This document shows positions 39,138 to 49,643 of a stretch of 64,000 bases of DNA, piece by piece (the stretch's first letter is position 1; each line of letters begins with the position of its first letter). Source of the DNA: Geothrix limicola (GTDB lineage: Bacteria > Acidobacteriota > Holophagae > Holophagales > Holophagaceae). The DNA lies in NCBI RefSeq assembly GCF_030268085.1, contig NZ_BSDE01000004.1, forward strand, positions 62,001-126,000, in the 5' to 3' direction. Under the pieces are notes generated by a model. That model ran no database searches, was not told where the DNA came from, and saw only the letters and a program-made list of their open reading frames with translations. Both the position numbers and the translations under genes were made by a program.

Positions 39138-40349
39138 CTAGTTGTAGAAGTAGGTGCGCGGCCCGAAGGTGCCCGGCGCCGTCGCTGTGTTGAACCGCAC
39201 CACGATGCCCCCGTCGGCAAGGACCAGGTCGGGATGGCCGTCCCCGTCCATGTCGGCGATGGCCACGCCCATGGGGCCCCAGTCGCCCGGGTAGTTCGTG
39301 GGGGCCAGCAGGCTGCCCACCGTGGTGGCGTCCTGGAGGAAGACGGACACGGCACCAGAAGCGCCGGACAGGCCCTCGCAGGCGACGGCCACGTCCAGGT
39401 GCCCGTCGCCGTTGAGATCACCCACGGCGAGGGCGGTGGCCCGGTAGTCGGTGGCGTAGTGCACGGGGGCCGCGAAGACGCCGGGCGCGGTCTGGCTCAG
39501 CACGCTCAGGCCCTGGGTGCTGGGATTGGTGGCGGCGCCCCAGTTGGCGGTGAGCAGGTCCAGCTTGCCGGTGCCGTGCAGGTCGGCGGCCTTGATGGCC
39601 ACGGGATGCACGCCCGTGGGATAGTCCACGGCGCTCTGCGCGGCGAAGGTGGGCGAGAAGACGAATTGGCGCAGCACGGAGACGGTGTCGGCCGCGGTGG
39701 CCACAGCGATATCCAGGTGCCCGTCGCCGTCCAGATCCGCCACGGTCAGGGCCAGGGGATCGCCGCCCGTGGGCAGTGTCACGGGAGCCTGGAAAGTGCC
39801 GGGCGTGGTGCCCTGGAGGAAGATCAGCACATTGTTGGCGCCGCTGGCGGCCACGGCGATGTCCACCTTGCCATCGCCGTCCAGGTCGCCCACAGCCACA
39901 TCCAGCGGCGTGCGCCCCGGGGTGGCCAGCACGACCGCGGGCAGGAAGTAGCCGGGGTGCGCGGGATCCGCCAGGCGGACCGTGACGGTCTGGCTGTCGG
40001 CATCGGCCACCACCAGGTCGGGCCGGCCGTCCCCATTCACGTCGGCCGCCACGAGGTTGGCGGGCCCGGTGCCGACGCCGAAGCGGGTCGGCAGGACATA
40101 GGTGCCCGACGAGGTCTGGAGCCGCGACGACACGTAGCCCTGGGCGGCGCCGTCGCCGTACCAGGTCGAGACCAGGCCGAGGATGTCGGGCAGGCCGTTG
40201 CCGTCGATGTCGGCCACGGCGATGGCATTCACCAGTTCGCCGTAGGCGGGGCCCTCGTGGTAGCTGGATCCCGTGCAACCGAGCAGGGCGAGGATTCCGA
40301 GCGAACCGAAGAGCAGGCGGGGGCGGGTGATCCAGGTGGGGATGGGCAT
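39138..40349 (-). CDS. FG-GAP/VCBS-repeat lipoprotein
   Basis: A 403-residue lipoprotein: signal ending LGILALLGCTGSS (Cys near 23). The body is about seven FG-GAP/VCBS beta-propeller repeats with Ca2+-binding loops of the D-x-(D/N)-x-D-G type: ADIDGNGLPDILG, ADVNGDGRPDLVVAD, GDLDGDGKVDIAVA, ADLDGDGHLDIAVA, GDLNGDGHLDVAVA and ADMDGDGHPDLVLAD. It is predicted to be at the cell surface, binding a ligand or partner. The start ATG 40349 (MPIPTW) has GGAG upstream. It follows the PlsB-like gene by 113 nt. Confidence 0.88.
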   Translation of the reverse strand: MPIPTWITRPRLLFGSLGILALLGCTGSSYHEGPAYGELVNAIAVADIDGNGLPDILGLVSTWYGDGAAQGYVSSRLQTSSGTYVLPTRFGVGTGPANLVAADVNGDGRPDLVVADADSQTVTVRLADPAHPGYFLPAVVLATPGRTPLDVAVGDLDGDGKVDIAVAASGANNVLIFLQGTTPGTFQAPVTLPTGGDPLALTVADLDGDGHLDIAVATAADTVSVLRQFVFSPTFAAQSAVDYPTGVHPVAIKAADLHGTGKLDLLTANWGAATNPSTQGLSVLSQTAPGVFAAPVHYATDYRATALAVGDLNGDGHLDVAVACEGLSGASGAVSVFLQDATTVGSLLAPTNYPGDWGPMGVAIADMDGDGHPDLVLADGGIVVRFNTATAPGTFGPRTYFYN

Positions 40350-40462
40350 GGAGAACTCCGTGAACCTGTGGGAACAAGGGTGGGAGGTGGGCGCGCGGAC
40401 TGCAAGAGCGCAGAAGTTGGACCCGGATGGGAGCGTCCTGGTTGAGGGCCCGGAAGGTCGCC

Positions 40463-41851
40463 TCAGGCTTCGCGGGCCCAGGCGCGGTCCAGCAGGTGGG
40501 CGACCCCGTGGGCATAGTAGTCCAGCAGGGGCGCCTTGGGGGCGGGCAGGATGAGGTGGCCCTCCTCCAGCACGAGGATGCGCCGCAGCAGCAGGACGCG
40601 CAGGCCCACCTCGAAGGCCCGCTGGTACGAGCCCCGCGGCAGGTAGAGGGGCAGCCCGCGCTCCTGGGCCGCCGCGAGTACCTCGACCATGCGGTCCCGC
40701 AACTGGGCGCGGCCCGGGGCCGGATTGTCCATGCTGCGATAGACCCAGGCCACGGCCGCCACGGGCGGGATGGGCACCTCCGCCCCCACGGCGCGCAGCA
40801 GGGAATCCGCCACGGCCTCCAGCAGGGGGTGCCGCGCCTCCCAGTCCAGGCTGCGCAGGTCCACGCCTTCCAGCGCGGCCTTGGCGTGGATGGGCTGGCC
40901 GAAGTTCGCCACGGCATAGCCGAAGCGGTGGAAGCGCCGCGTGGCGCCCCGCCAGGCGAGGCCCAGCAGCCAGAGCGAGGTCCGCCGGAGCAGCGCGAGG
41001 GGGCTGCGCCGGGGTTGGCCGAGGGATTCCCGCACGAGGTTGCTGTCTTCCAGCACGCGGTCGTAGTTGATGCCCACGGGGATGAACACGAGATCCTTCG
41101 CCCCCGCGCGCAGCATGTAGTCCAGCAGACCCAGCTTGGGCGCCTGCAGGCGGCCGTCCTTGCTCAATCCTCCCTCGATGAAGATGCCCTGGGTGGTGCC
41201 CTGGGCCACGGCCCGCTGCACGTAGCGCTCCAGCACGGCGTGGTAGAGCGGATCGCGGAAGCGCCGCCGCACGAAGAAGGAGCCGAAACTGCGGAAGAGC
41301 CGTTCCAGGGGCCAGACCCGCGCCCACTCGCCCACGGCGTACGAAATGGAGACGCGGTTCGACAGCAGGAAGGCCACCAGCAGGTAGTCGGCGTTGCTGC
41401 GGTGATTCATCACGTAGACGACGGAGGCGTCGCGGGGGATGCGGTTCAGGGCGACCTCGGCGCTGCGCCCGATGCGCACGCGATAGCAGCTGCGCAGCAG
41501 CCAACCGGCGAGCCGCTTGCCGAAGGTGTAGGTCGTGAGGAGGTTGAAATTCGGGATGATCTCGTCGAGGTAGAGGCTGGCATCGGCGAGCAGGCTCGCC
41601 TCGTCGCGGCCCGTCTCCCGGGCCAGGTCGGCCACTCGGGCCCGCAGGTCCGCATCGGCCAGCATCTCGCGGGTCAGGCGCTGCTTCCGCGTGAGGGTCA
41701 CCGGGTTCAGGCGGAACCCCAGCGCGCGGCGCGTGCGCAGGGCGTGGCGCCAAGCCCAGCGCCGGATGGCCCGCCGGGCGGCCTTGCGCAGAAGGATCAT
41801 CAGCACGAGCCCCGCCGCCGCGAGGATCCACCACCAGGTCCGGGGAATCAT
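40463..41851 (-). CDS. PlsB-like glycerol-3-phosphate acyltransferase
   Basis: A 462-residue membrane acyltransferase. An N-terminal transmembrane segment (WWWILAAAGLVLMILL) is followed by the acyltransferase core: block I VVYVMNHRSNADYLLVAF (the HX4D motif), the SFFVRRRFRDPLYHAVLERY segment typical of PlsB, block III GIFIEGGLSKDGRLQ and block IV DLVFIPVGINYDRVLE. It is much shorter than E. coli PlsB (about 800 residues), lacking most of the N- and C-terminal extensions. It should start phospholipid synthesis by acylating glycerol-3-phosphate; a PlsC-like gene sits at the far right of the window. Confidence 0.85.
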   Translation of the reverse strand: MIPRTWWWILAAAGLVLMILLRKAARRAIRRWAWRHALRTRRALGFRLNPVTLTRKQRLTREMLADADLRARVADLARETGRDEASLLADASLYLDEIIPNFNLLTTYTFGKRLAGWLLRSCYRVRIGRSAEVALNRIPRDASVVYVMNHRSNADYLLVAFLLSNRVSISYAVGEWARVWPLERLFRSFGSFFVRRRFRDPLYHAVLERYVQRAVAQGTTQGIFIEGGLSKDGRLQAPKLGLLDYMLRAGAKDLVFIPVGINYDRVLEDSNLVRESLGQPRRSPLALLRRTSLWLLGLAWRGATRRFHRFGYAVANFGQPIHAKAALEGVDLRSLDWEARHPLLEAVADSLLRAVGAEVPIPPVAAVAWVYRSMDNPAPGRAQLRDRMVEVLAAAQERGLPLYLPRGSYQRAFEVGLRVLLLRRILVLEEGHLILPAPKAPLLDYYAHGVAHLLDRAWAREA

Positions 41852-41893
41852 CGGGCGAGTATGACCGCGATGCGCCGATCTTTGAACGTCCGG

Positions 41894-43152
<1,259 letters not shown>

Positions 43153-43156
<4 letters not shown>

Positions 43157-44379
43157 TTGGCGGCTCCGGCCTTGGCCAGCTTCACTTTCTGGCCCGCGGC
43201 CAGGCCGCTCATACCCTTGGCCGGGCCGGTGATGAGGGTCTCGCCCTCCTTCAAGCCGTCCAGCACTTCGGCGGTGCGCCTAGTCGAAGCACCGAGGCGG
43301 ATGGTGCGTTCCTCGGCGACGCCATCCTTCACGAGAAAGACGGTCGTCCGGGTGCGGGCCATGAGGCCCAGGCCGCCGCTGCGGTCCTCGCGCTCAAGTA
43401 CGGCCTGCAGCGGCACCGACAACGTGTTCTTGATCTCGTTGGCCAGCACCGCCACGCGGGCGCTCATGCCCGGGCGCAGGCGGTCCAGATCCGTGCGGCT
43501 GCCCTGAAGGACGACCCGCACCTTGTAGTTCTGGGCCTCCTGGTTGCTGAAGTTGCTCTGGGCCTGGCCCCGGTCCGAGCTGTTGGCCACGTTGTAGACC
43601 TTGGCCTGGAAGACCAGGCCCGGCAGGGCGTCCACCTGCACCTCGGCGGGCTGACCCACGCGCAGTTTGGAGACTTCCAGTTCGCCCACCTTGGCCTCGG
43701 CCAGGATCTCGCCCAGGTCGGAGATCACCATGAGCGTGGCGCCCGCGAGGTTGGTCTGTCCCGCGATGGCCATCTCGCCCTTCTCGGCCTTCAGTCCCGT
43801 CACGCGGCCCGTCATGGGGGCGCGGATGACGGTCTTGTCGAGGGCGTCCTGGGCCAGCGCCACCTGGGCCTGGGCCTGCTGCACGGCCACCTTGGCGCGC
43901 TGCAGGGCGATGTCGGCGGTATCCCGGGCCAGCTTGGCGTCCTGGAACTGATCCACCGAAATGAGGCTCTGCTTGAAGAGGGCCTCCTGGCGCTGGAAGG
44001 TGCCCTGCTGCTTCTTGAAGGTGGCCTCGGCGTTCTCCTGGTCCTGGCGGGCCATGCGAAGGCCCAGCTCGGCATGATGGAGATCCTGCTGGAAGCGCAC
44101 CTGGTCGAGGGTGACGAGCAGGTCGCCCGCCTTCACGGTCTGGCCGTCCTTCACATGGATCTGCTTGATCTCCCCGGTGACGAAGGTGCCGACGTTCACC
44201 TTGGTGAGGGCCTGTATCTCGCCATTGGCGGTGACGCTTTCCTTCACATCTTGGCGCCTGACAGGCTCCACGGTAAACCGCACTTCGGCTTGTGATGACG
44301 CGGCGTAGGCCTTCCAGCCGATGAGCCCTCCCACCACGAGAACGGCGCTGCCGACGTACCACCATGTCTTGAGCTTCAT
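43153..44379 (-). CDS. macA: Periplasmic adaptor (MacA/HlyD-type membrane fusion protein)
   Basis: A 408-residue membrane fusion protein. An N-terminal membrane anchor (WWYVGSAVLVVGGLIGW) is followed by a lipoyl/barrel-sandwich half (GTFVTGEIKQIHVKDGQTVK), an alpha-hairpin from about 100 to 180 rich in Gln/Ala (AKVAVQQAQAQVALAQDALD), the second lipoyl half (IRAPMTGRVTGLKAEKGEMA), a beta-barrel and a membrane-proximal domain. It pairs with the adjacent permease for tripartite export; no outer-membrane factor is nearby. Symbol by similarity only. Confidence 0.9.
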
Positions 44380-44501
44380 GGGTCATCCAAAGGCGGGGCC
44401 CGCCGAGCAGGTTTCGGCCGGGCGGGTGATGGGACCATTTTGCTTGGGAAAGCGTATCTGCACGTCACGAATGTGAGGATTTTCCTCTTTTTGTTCCCAG
44501 C

Positions 44502-44532
44502 GAAACGAGGCTCTCCTTGATGGAGAGCCTCG
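44502..44532 (-). terminator. Intrinsic terminator after the Yip1-family gene
   Basis: A perfect 11-bp stem CGAGGCTCTCC / GGAGAGCCTCG with a 5-nt loop is followed on the minus strand by TTTCG. It separates the Yip1 gene from macA, so the transporter needs its own promoter in the 120 nt downstream. Confidence 0.85.
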
Positions 44533-44563
44533 ATGAAGGGTGGCCAGGCCGGAGTCCGGTCGT

Positions 44564-45304
44564 CTACTTGGCCCCGAGTGTGCGCATGAGAATCCCGAGG
44601 GCGAAGGGCACCAATGCGCCGATCAGCGCGCCGGCAGACTTCATGCGCACGAGGTGCCGAAGGGCGAAGTAGGCCAGGACCACCTCGGCGATGGAGAAGA
44701 GATCCAGGCTGTAGAAGGCGGCCTGCAGTTTCAGGCTTTCGACATGGATGAAGTAGCCCAGCGAGGTCGGGGCGATCTTGTCCGGCGTGAGGCCGCCGAT
44801 GGGTCGCATCAGGCAGATCACGATGAGCAGGATCATGTGGGGCAGCTTCACGAGGCTGGGCACCACGGCCGCACTGAAGGCCTGGAGGTAGCTGGGGGCT
44901 GCCTCTTCGGGCATGGCCTTGCCGATCAGCCAGTAGAAGAGGGCCACGAGGGCCGTCACGGCCGGGATGCCGAACAGCACGCCGAGGATGCCGAAGGGCA
45001 GGATGAACTTCTTCTGCATCTCGATGATCATGTCGATCTGGGAGGCCTGCACCTGGGGGTTGCGTTCGAGGATGGGCCGCAGCATCTCGTCCACATCCAC
45101 CTTCAGGCCCCAGATCACGGTGATGATCAGGCCGCCGACGATGAGCAGGCCCAGGGCCCAGGCCCAGCTGGGAGCCTGGTTCAGCTTCTTGAACAAGGCC
45201 ACAGGGTCGGTGAACACGCCGACGATTTGGTCCATCAGGCCGGGTGCCGGGGGCCGGGGCGTTTCGGGTTGTTCGCCATACAGGGAGGTGGGCTGATCGC
45301 TCAT
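44564..45304 (-). CDS. Yip1-family membrane protein
   Basis: A 246-residue polytopic membrane protein. After a proline-rich cytoplasmic N-terminus come GLMDQIVGVFTDPVALFKKL (the amphipathic lead-in typical of bacterial Yip1/DUF1282 proteins) and five hydrophobic segments, among them SWAWALGLLIVGGLIITVIW, ILPFGILGVLFGIPAVTALV and MILLIVICLMRPIGG. The function of bacterial Yip1 proteins is not established. A second family member is at 58535-59317. Confidence 0.8.
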   Translation of the reverse strand: MSDQPTSLYGEQPETPRPPAPGLMDQIVGVFTDPVALFKKLNQAPSWAWALGLLIVGGLIITVIWGLKVDVDEMLRPILERNPQVQASQIDMIIEMQKKFILPFGILGVLFGIPAVTALVALFYWLIGKAMPEEAAPSYLQAFSAAVVPSLVKLPHMILLIVICLMRPIGGLTPDKIAPTSLGYFIHVESLKLQAAFYSLDLFSIAEVVLAYFALRHLVRMKSAGALIGALVPFALGILMRTLGAK

Positions 45305-45424
45305 GGGGGCTCCTGATAGTCACGCTAGGCATTCACGATAGGGGGGTGGAAGACCATTGTCGCAGCCACCCGGCGAGTGGGGGGATTCCGCCGGCGGGCG
45401 GCGCGCTGGAGCCGGGGGGTGGCC

Positions 45425-45464
45425 CCTGACAACTCGTCAAGGAATCCTTGAAAAACCTGACAAC
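45425..45464. repeat. Dyad and direct repeats upstream of rocD
   Basis: CCTGACAAC occurs twice, at 45425-45433 and 45456-45464, 31 bp apart (three helical turns). A perfect 13-nt palindrome CAAGGAATCCTTG (45438-45450) lies between. The second repeat contains the -35 hexamer. A regulator binding site is likely but unnamed. Confidence 0.55.
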
Positions 45465-45485
45465 GCTACCCCTCGGGCCTAGACT
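45457..45485 (+). promoter_or_regulatory. Putative rocD promoter
   Basis: CTGACA (45457-45462), a 17-bp spacer and TAGACT (45480-45485); 5 of 6 and 4 of 6 consensus positions. It lies 49 nt upstream of the rocD ATG. Confidence 0.55.
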
Positions 45486-45534
45486 GTGTCTTTCTTGTCC
45501 TTTCCATCCCCATCAACCGACTTCAGGAGGTCCT

Positions 45535-46746
45535 ATGGCCACCCTCGCCGCCAAGTCCGAAGCCCTGATCGCGCAGGAAAACCAGTACGGCGCCCACAAC
45601 TACCATCCCCTCGACGTGGTCTGCACCAAGGGCGAGGGCGTCTACCTCACCGACGTGGACGGCAAGAAGTACATGGACTTCCTGGCGGCCTACTCCGCCG
45701 TGAACCAGGGCCACAACCACCCCAAGATCGGCGAGGCCATGATCGCCCAGATCAAGACGCTGGCGCTCACCAGCCGCGCCTTCCGCAACGACCAGTTCCC
45801 CCCGCTCCTCGAGAAGCTCTGCAAGCTGACCGGCTTCGACAAGGCCCTGCTCATGAACAGCGGCGCCGAAGCCGTAGAGACCGCGCTCAAGGCCATGCGC
45901 AAGTGGGGCTACGACAAGAAGGGCATCGAGTACGGCAAGGCCGAGATCATCGTGGCTGACGGCAACTTCCACGGCCGCACGATCTCCATCGTGGGCTTCA
46001 GCACCGATCCCGACAGCACGAGCAAGTTCGGCCCCTTCACCCCCGGCTTCAAGATCGTGCCCTACGGCGATCTGGAGGCCGTGAAGCAGGCCATCACCCC
46101 GAACACCTGCGCCATCTTCATGGAGCCCATCCAGGGCGAGGGCGGCGTCGTCATTCCGCCCGACGGCTTCCTCAAGGGCCTGCGCGACGTCGCGACCGCC
46201 AACAACTGCCTGCTGGTGCTCGATGAGATCCAGTCGGGCCTGGGCCGCACGGGCAAGCTGTTCGCCTTCGAGCACGAGGGCATCCGCCCCGACGGCATCA
46301 CCATCGGCAAGGCCCTCAGCGGCGGCTACTACCCCGTCTCCGCCTTCCTGGCCAGCGACGAGGTGATGGACGTGTTCACCCCCGGCATCCACGGCAGCAC
46401 CTACGGCGGCAACCCGCTGGCCTGCGCCACCGCGAGCGCCGCGCTGGACGTCCTCGTCGACGAGAAGCTGGTGGAGCGCGCCGCCGAGCTGGGCGAGTAC
46501 TTCGCCAAGCGCCTCAAGGGCATGAAGTCCGACAAGGTGGAACTCGTGCGCGTGCGCGGCCTCTGGGCCGGCGTGCAGCTCAAGGAAAGCGCCGGAAAGG
46601 CCCGCCCCTACTGCTACAAGCTCAAGGATCGCGGCATGCTCTGCAAGGACACCCACGAGCAGATCATCCGCCTCGCGCCGCCCCTCGTGATCACCAAGGA
46701 GCAGATCGACTGGGCCGTGGACCAGCTGGAAGCCGTGCTGGCCTAA
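45535..46746 (+). CDS. rocD: Ornithine--oxo-acid aminotransferase
   Basis: A 403-residue class-III PLP aminotransferase that moves the delta-amino group of ornithine to 2-oxoglutarate, giving glutamate semialdehyde (arginine/ornithine to proline or glutamate). Key family segments: YGAHNYHPLDVVCTKGEGVY, FLAAYSAVNQGHNHPKI, ALLMNSGAEAVETALKAMRK, FHGRTISIVGFS, FMEPIQGEGGVVIPP, LVLDEIQSGLGRTGKLFA and the PLP lysine in ITIGKALSGGYYPVSAFL. The start ATG at 45535 has CAGGAGG 5 nt upstream; an upstream in-frame ATG lies before the ribosome site and was rejected. Confidence 0.95.
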   Translation: MATLAAKSEALIAQENQYGAHNYHPLDVVCTKGEGVYLTDVDGKKYMDFLAAYSAVNQGHNHPKIGEAMIAQIKTLALTSRAFRNDQFPPLLEKLCKLTGFDKALLMNSGAEAVETALKAMRKWGYDKKGIEYGKAEIIVADGNFHGRTISIVGFSTDPDSTSKFGPFTPGFKIVPYGDLEAVKQAITPNTCAIFMEPIQGEGGVVIPPDGFLKGLRDVATANNCLLVLDEIQSGLGRTGKLFAFEHEGIRPDGITIGKALSGGYYPVSAFLASDEVMDVFTPGIHGSTYGGNPLACATASAALDVLVDEKLVERAAELGEYFAKRLKGMKSDKVELVRVRGLWAGVQLKESAGKARPYCYKLKDRGMLCKDTHEQIIRLAPPLVITKEQIDWAVDQLEAVLA

Positions 46747-46818
46747 GTCCCTGTGCGACTCGTCAGGCAATAGCTGCGCACGCCTGATCTTACGAGGTGT
46801 GCGAGGTATGACAAAAGC

Positions 46819-46850
46819 AGGAGCCAGGTCATGAGACTTGGCTCCTTTCT
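46819..46850 (+). terminator. Intrinsic terminator after rocD
   Basis: Stem AGGAGCCA / TGGCTCCT, extended by GTC/GAC-type pairing within the loop, followed by TTCT. It lies about 70 nt after the rocD stop; the remaining gap to 47038 shows no gene. Confidence 0.75.
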
Positions 46851-47038
46851 CTGTACCGCGTGGAACCTGAATCCATGCGTTTCGAAGGACGCATTCCGGG
46901 GCGAGTGAATGGGCGTCTGCGGCGTTTATGGCTGCAGCTGATGCCCATCAAATTCATGATGCTGTATGGTCATTTTACGATCCTGCGAGGGGGTGGATCG
47001 CGCAAAATAAGGGATCCCACACGACAGAGGAGGATCAA

Positions 47039-49636
47039 GTGCATCAGCGGCTTCGGTACCTTCTCTCTGCCATTTGCTTGGTCCCTCAATGGATCCTGGC
47101 AGTGGCCTTAGCTGGGCCGCTCGGGGCCGCGGATTCGCCCGGCAAGTTCGATTTCCACACCTTTCCACCGGCCCCGGGGCAGGTCCTGGGCGTGGCTTCC
47201 CGTCCCCTCTCCGACGGCCGCGGCGGCTTCTGGTTCCTGAACCAGGGGGCCATCTGGCGCTTCGACGCGGGGGGCTACCGCGCCCTGGGAAAGGCCGAGG
47301 GCTTTCCCGGAGCGCCCGTGGACGTGGCCCATCCCGAGCCTTCCAGCGGCATGTGGTTCCATGCGGGGCAGGCCTGGTTCCACCTGGATCAATCAGGACT
47401 CCGGCCCGTGCCGGGCCTTCCCGAGCCCGATCCGGACGACGCGCTCAGTTTCTTCGCCGTGCGGAATGAGGGCTTCGCCGTCGTGCGCGAAGGCCGTCTG
47501 CGCATCTTCGGCTCCGGGCAGGCCGCGCCTGTGGATCTGCCCGCGCCTGGGCCGGGGCGATGGATGCGCGGCTGGCGGGATCCCCAATCGAAGCACCGCC
47601 TCCTCGTGGGTGACGCCGGCCTGGCGCGCTGGGATGGCTCGGCCTGGCGGCTGCAGCCACTGAAAGGCCTGCTGGCCGGGCGCCCCCAGGACGTGGTCCG
47701 GGATCGCCACGGGGCGGTGTGGATCCGCAGTGACCGCGATCTGATCCGCGCGGAACCGGCATTCAAGCAGTTCGGCAGTCGCCTCGGCTTCACGCGCAAC
47801 TCCTTCGTCAGCCTGGAACTCGATGGGTTCGGGCGGGTCTGGACCAACGGTCCCGAAGGGCTGGCCTGCATCGACGGCGAGGAAGTCTGGCGGATCGGCG
47901 AGCGAGAGGGATTGTACGGCTACCAGGGCTACTGGCCCATCGCCTTCGACGCCAGCGGCACCCTCTGGACCATTTCCGCTTCGGGTTTCCAGTGCCTCAA
48001 GGGTGGTTTCCTGTGGCGGATCCTGGAAGAGCCCCACGGACTGCCCCGGGCCATGATGTTCACGATCCGCCGCCTCCGGCGCGATCACGGCCTCTACGTC
48101 GGTACCCACGATGGCCTCTACCGCCAGGGTGCCAGCCGGTGGGAGCTGATTCCCGGCACCCGCGGCTGGGCCCTCTTCTCGATGTCGGAGCGGGCCAACG
48201 GCGACATCTGGACCTGCGGCAACCCGCCCAATCCGCAGGACCAGGCCCTCCTCTGCATCCGGCCCGGACAGCCCGCCCAGCAGCCGCATATCCAGGGCTT
48301 CCCTGCGGGCGTGTGGGTGAATGCCCTGAAGTGGACCGAGAAGTGGGCCGACGGGGACACCCTCTGGTGCGGTACCCAGAAGGGCCTCTACCGTGTGCGC
48401 GGCGAAGGCGGGCGCTGGGCGGCCGAACGCGTCACCCTGCCGGGCCAGGATGCGGCGGCCAGCATCTGGGATCTGCAGCGCACCGGAGACGGCACCCTGT
48501 GGGTGCTGACGGGCCAGGGCCTGTTCAGCCACGACAGCCGGGCTTGGACGCCCTTCGGAAGGGCCCGCGGCCTCATCGCCGACGAGGTGGCGGGCCTCTT
48601 CGCGGGCCCCGATGGCGCCCTCTGGGTGTGCCACGAGCACGGCATCTCCAGTCTGAAGCTCGGTCCCAAGGGCTGGGCCGTGGCGGAGCGCATGGAGAAG
48701 GATCATCCCCTGGCTTCCATCGGGGCCGTCGATGGCTGGTCCGATCCCCGCGGCGGCGTCTGGATGCTCACCGGCAGCGATGTCGTGCACTGGGACGGAA
48801 CGCGCGTGGAGCGCCACACCAAGGCCTTCGGCTTGCCCATCGACAACAACCTGTCGGGCATCTGGGGCGAGCCGGATGGTCGTCTTTGGGTGGGCTCGAT
48901 CTCGGGGCTCATCTCCTTCGATCCGCGCTTCTACCGTCCCATTCCCGGCCCTCCGGCGCTGGTGCTGGGGCCCGCCCTGGATGGCGGCGGCGGCACCTTC
49001 CTGCCCGGCGGCCGGGTGCCCTACCGCCGCCCCGGCGTCAGCTTCAGCCTGCAGCTGCCGCTGACCGAAGGCATCGAGGATCTGTCCGTGCAGACGCGCC
49101 TCCTGGGGCTCGACGAGGCCTGGCGGCCCCTGAAGGGCAGCGAGTTGCGATACCCAGGCCTGCCCGCCGGAAGCTACGTGCTGGAGGCCCGGGCGGCGCG
49201 CCGGGACGGTCTGATGGGACCCACCCTGAGCTTTCCCTTCGTCGTGATGCCGCCCTGGTACCAGCGGCTTTGGGCGATGGCCGCCCTGGCCCTTCTGGCC
49301 CTGGGGGCGGTGGCCCTGCTGCTCCGCTGGCGCACGTTGGCCCTGCAGCGGGACCGGATCCGGCTGGCCCAGCTGGTCGAGGACCGCACCTCGGATCTGG
49401 TGACGGCCAACGCCTCGCTGGAAAGCGCCCTGCGGGACATGAAGACCCTCAAGGGACTCGTGCCGATCTGCTCCTACTGCAAGAAGATCCGCGACGACGA
49501 GGGCTTCTGGACTCAGCTCGAGCAGGTGCTCGCGGCACGCACGGAGGCGCAGCTGTCGCACGGCATCTGTCCGGACTGCGCCACGCTCGTGATGGAGGAA
49601 TTCAGGGCCGAGAACAAGAACGAGGGCCTCGCCTAG
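47039..49636 (+). CDS. Periplasmic two-component-type beta-propeller sensor lacking a kinase domain
   Basis: An 865-residue protein. The GTG at 47039 was chosen: AGGAGG lies 5 nt upstream and it exposes a signal peptide (LRYLLSAICLVPQWILAVAL). Residues about 40-640 are Reg_prop propeller blades, e.g. DVVRDRHGAVWIRSDRDLIR, LELDGFGRVWTNGPEGLACI, GLFAGPDGALWVCHEHGISS and GIWGEPDGRLWVGSISGLIS. A Y_Y_Y domain (about 660-735) precedes one TM (LWAMAALALLALGAVALLL, near 744-765) and a short coiled coil. Instead of a histidine kinase or GGDEF domain, the end carries LVPICSYCKKIRDDEGFW and SHGICPDC, a cysteine motif seen at the tails of many bacterial sensor proteins. Output unknown. Confidence 0.88.
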   Translation: MHQRLRYLLSAICLVPQWILAVALAGPLGAADSPGKFDFHTFPPAPGQVLGVASRPLSDGRGGFWFLNQGAIWRFDAGGYRALGKAEGFPGAPVDVAHPEPSSGMWFHAGQAWFHLDQSGLRPVPGLPEPDPDDALSFFAVRNEGFAVVREGRLRIFGSGQAAPVDLPAPGPGRWMRGWRDPQSKHRLLVGDAGLARWDGSAWRLQPLKGLLAGRPQDVVRDRHGAVWIRSDRDLIRAEPAFKQFGSRLGFTRNSFVSLELDGFGRVWTNGPEGLACIDGEEVWRIGEREGLYGYQGYWPIAFDASGTLWTISASGFQCLKGGFLWRILEEPHGLPRAMMFTIRRLRRDHGLYVGTHDGLYRQGASRWELIPGTRGWALFSMSERANGDIWTCGNPPNPQDQALLCIRPGQPAQQPHIQGFPAGVWVNALKWTEKWADGDTLWCGTQKGLYRVRGEGGRWAAERVTLPGQDAAASIWDLQRTGDGTLWVLTGQGLFSHDSRAWTPFGRARGLIADEVAGLFAGPDGALWVCHEHGISSLKLGPKGWAVAERMEKDHPLASIGAVDGWSDPRGGVWMLTGSDVVHWDGTRVERHTKAFGLPIDNNLSGIWGEPDGRLWVGSISGLISFDPRFYRPIPGPPALVLGPALDGGGGTFLPGGRVPYRRPGVSFSLQLPLTEGIEDLSVQTRLLGLDEAWRPLKGSELRYPGLPAGSYVLEARAARRDGLMGPTLSFPFVVMPPWYQRLWAMAALALLALGAVALLLRWRTLALQRDRIRLAQLVEDRTSDLVTANASLESALRDMKTLKGLVPICSYCKKIRDDEGFWTQLEQVLAARTEAQLSHGICPDCATLVMEEFRAENKNEGLA

Positions 49637-49643
49637 AAGGCGC

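Noticed and set aside
40350..41834. N-terminal extension of the FG-GAP lipoprotein frame back through the acyltransferase gene
   Set aside because: The upstream part is Pro/Arg-rich antisense-like sequence; the lipoprotein signal and ribosome site define the start at 40349.
46860..47111. An 83-codon plus-strand frame in the rocD-sensor gap
   Set aside because: No ribosome site or family similarity, and it overlaps the well-supported GTG start of the sensor gene.
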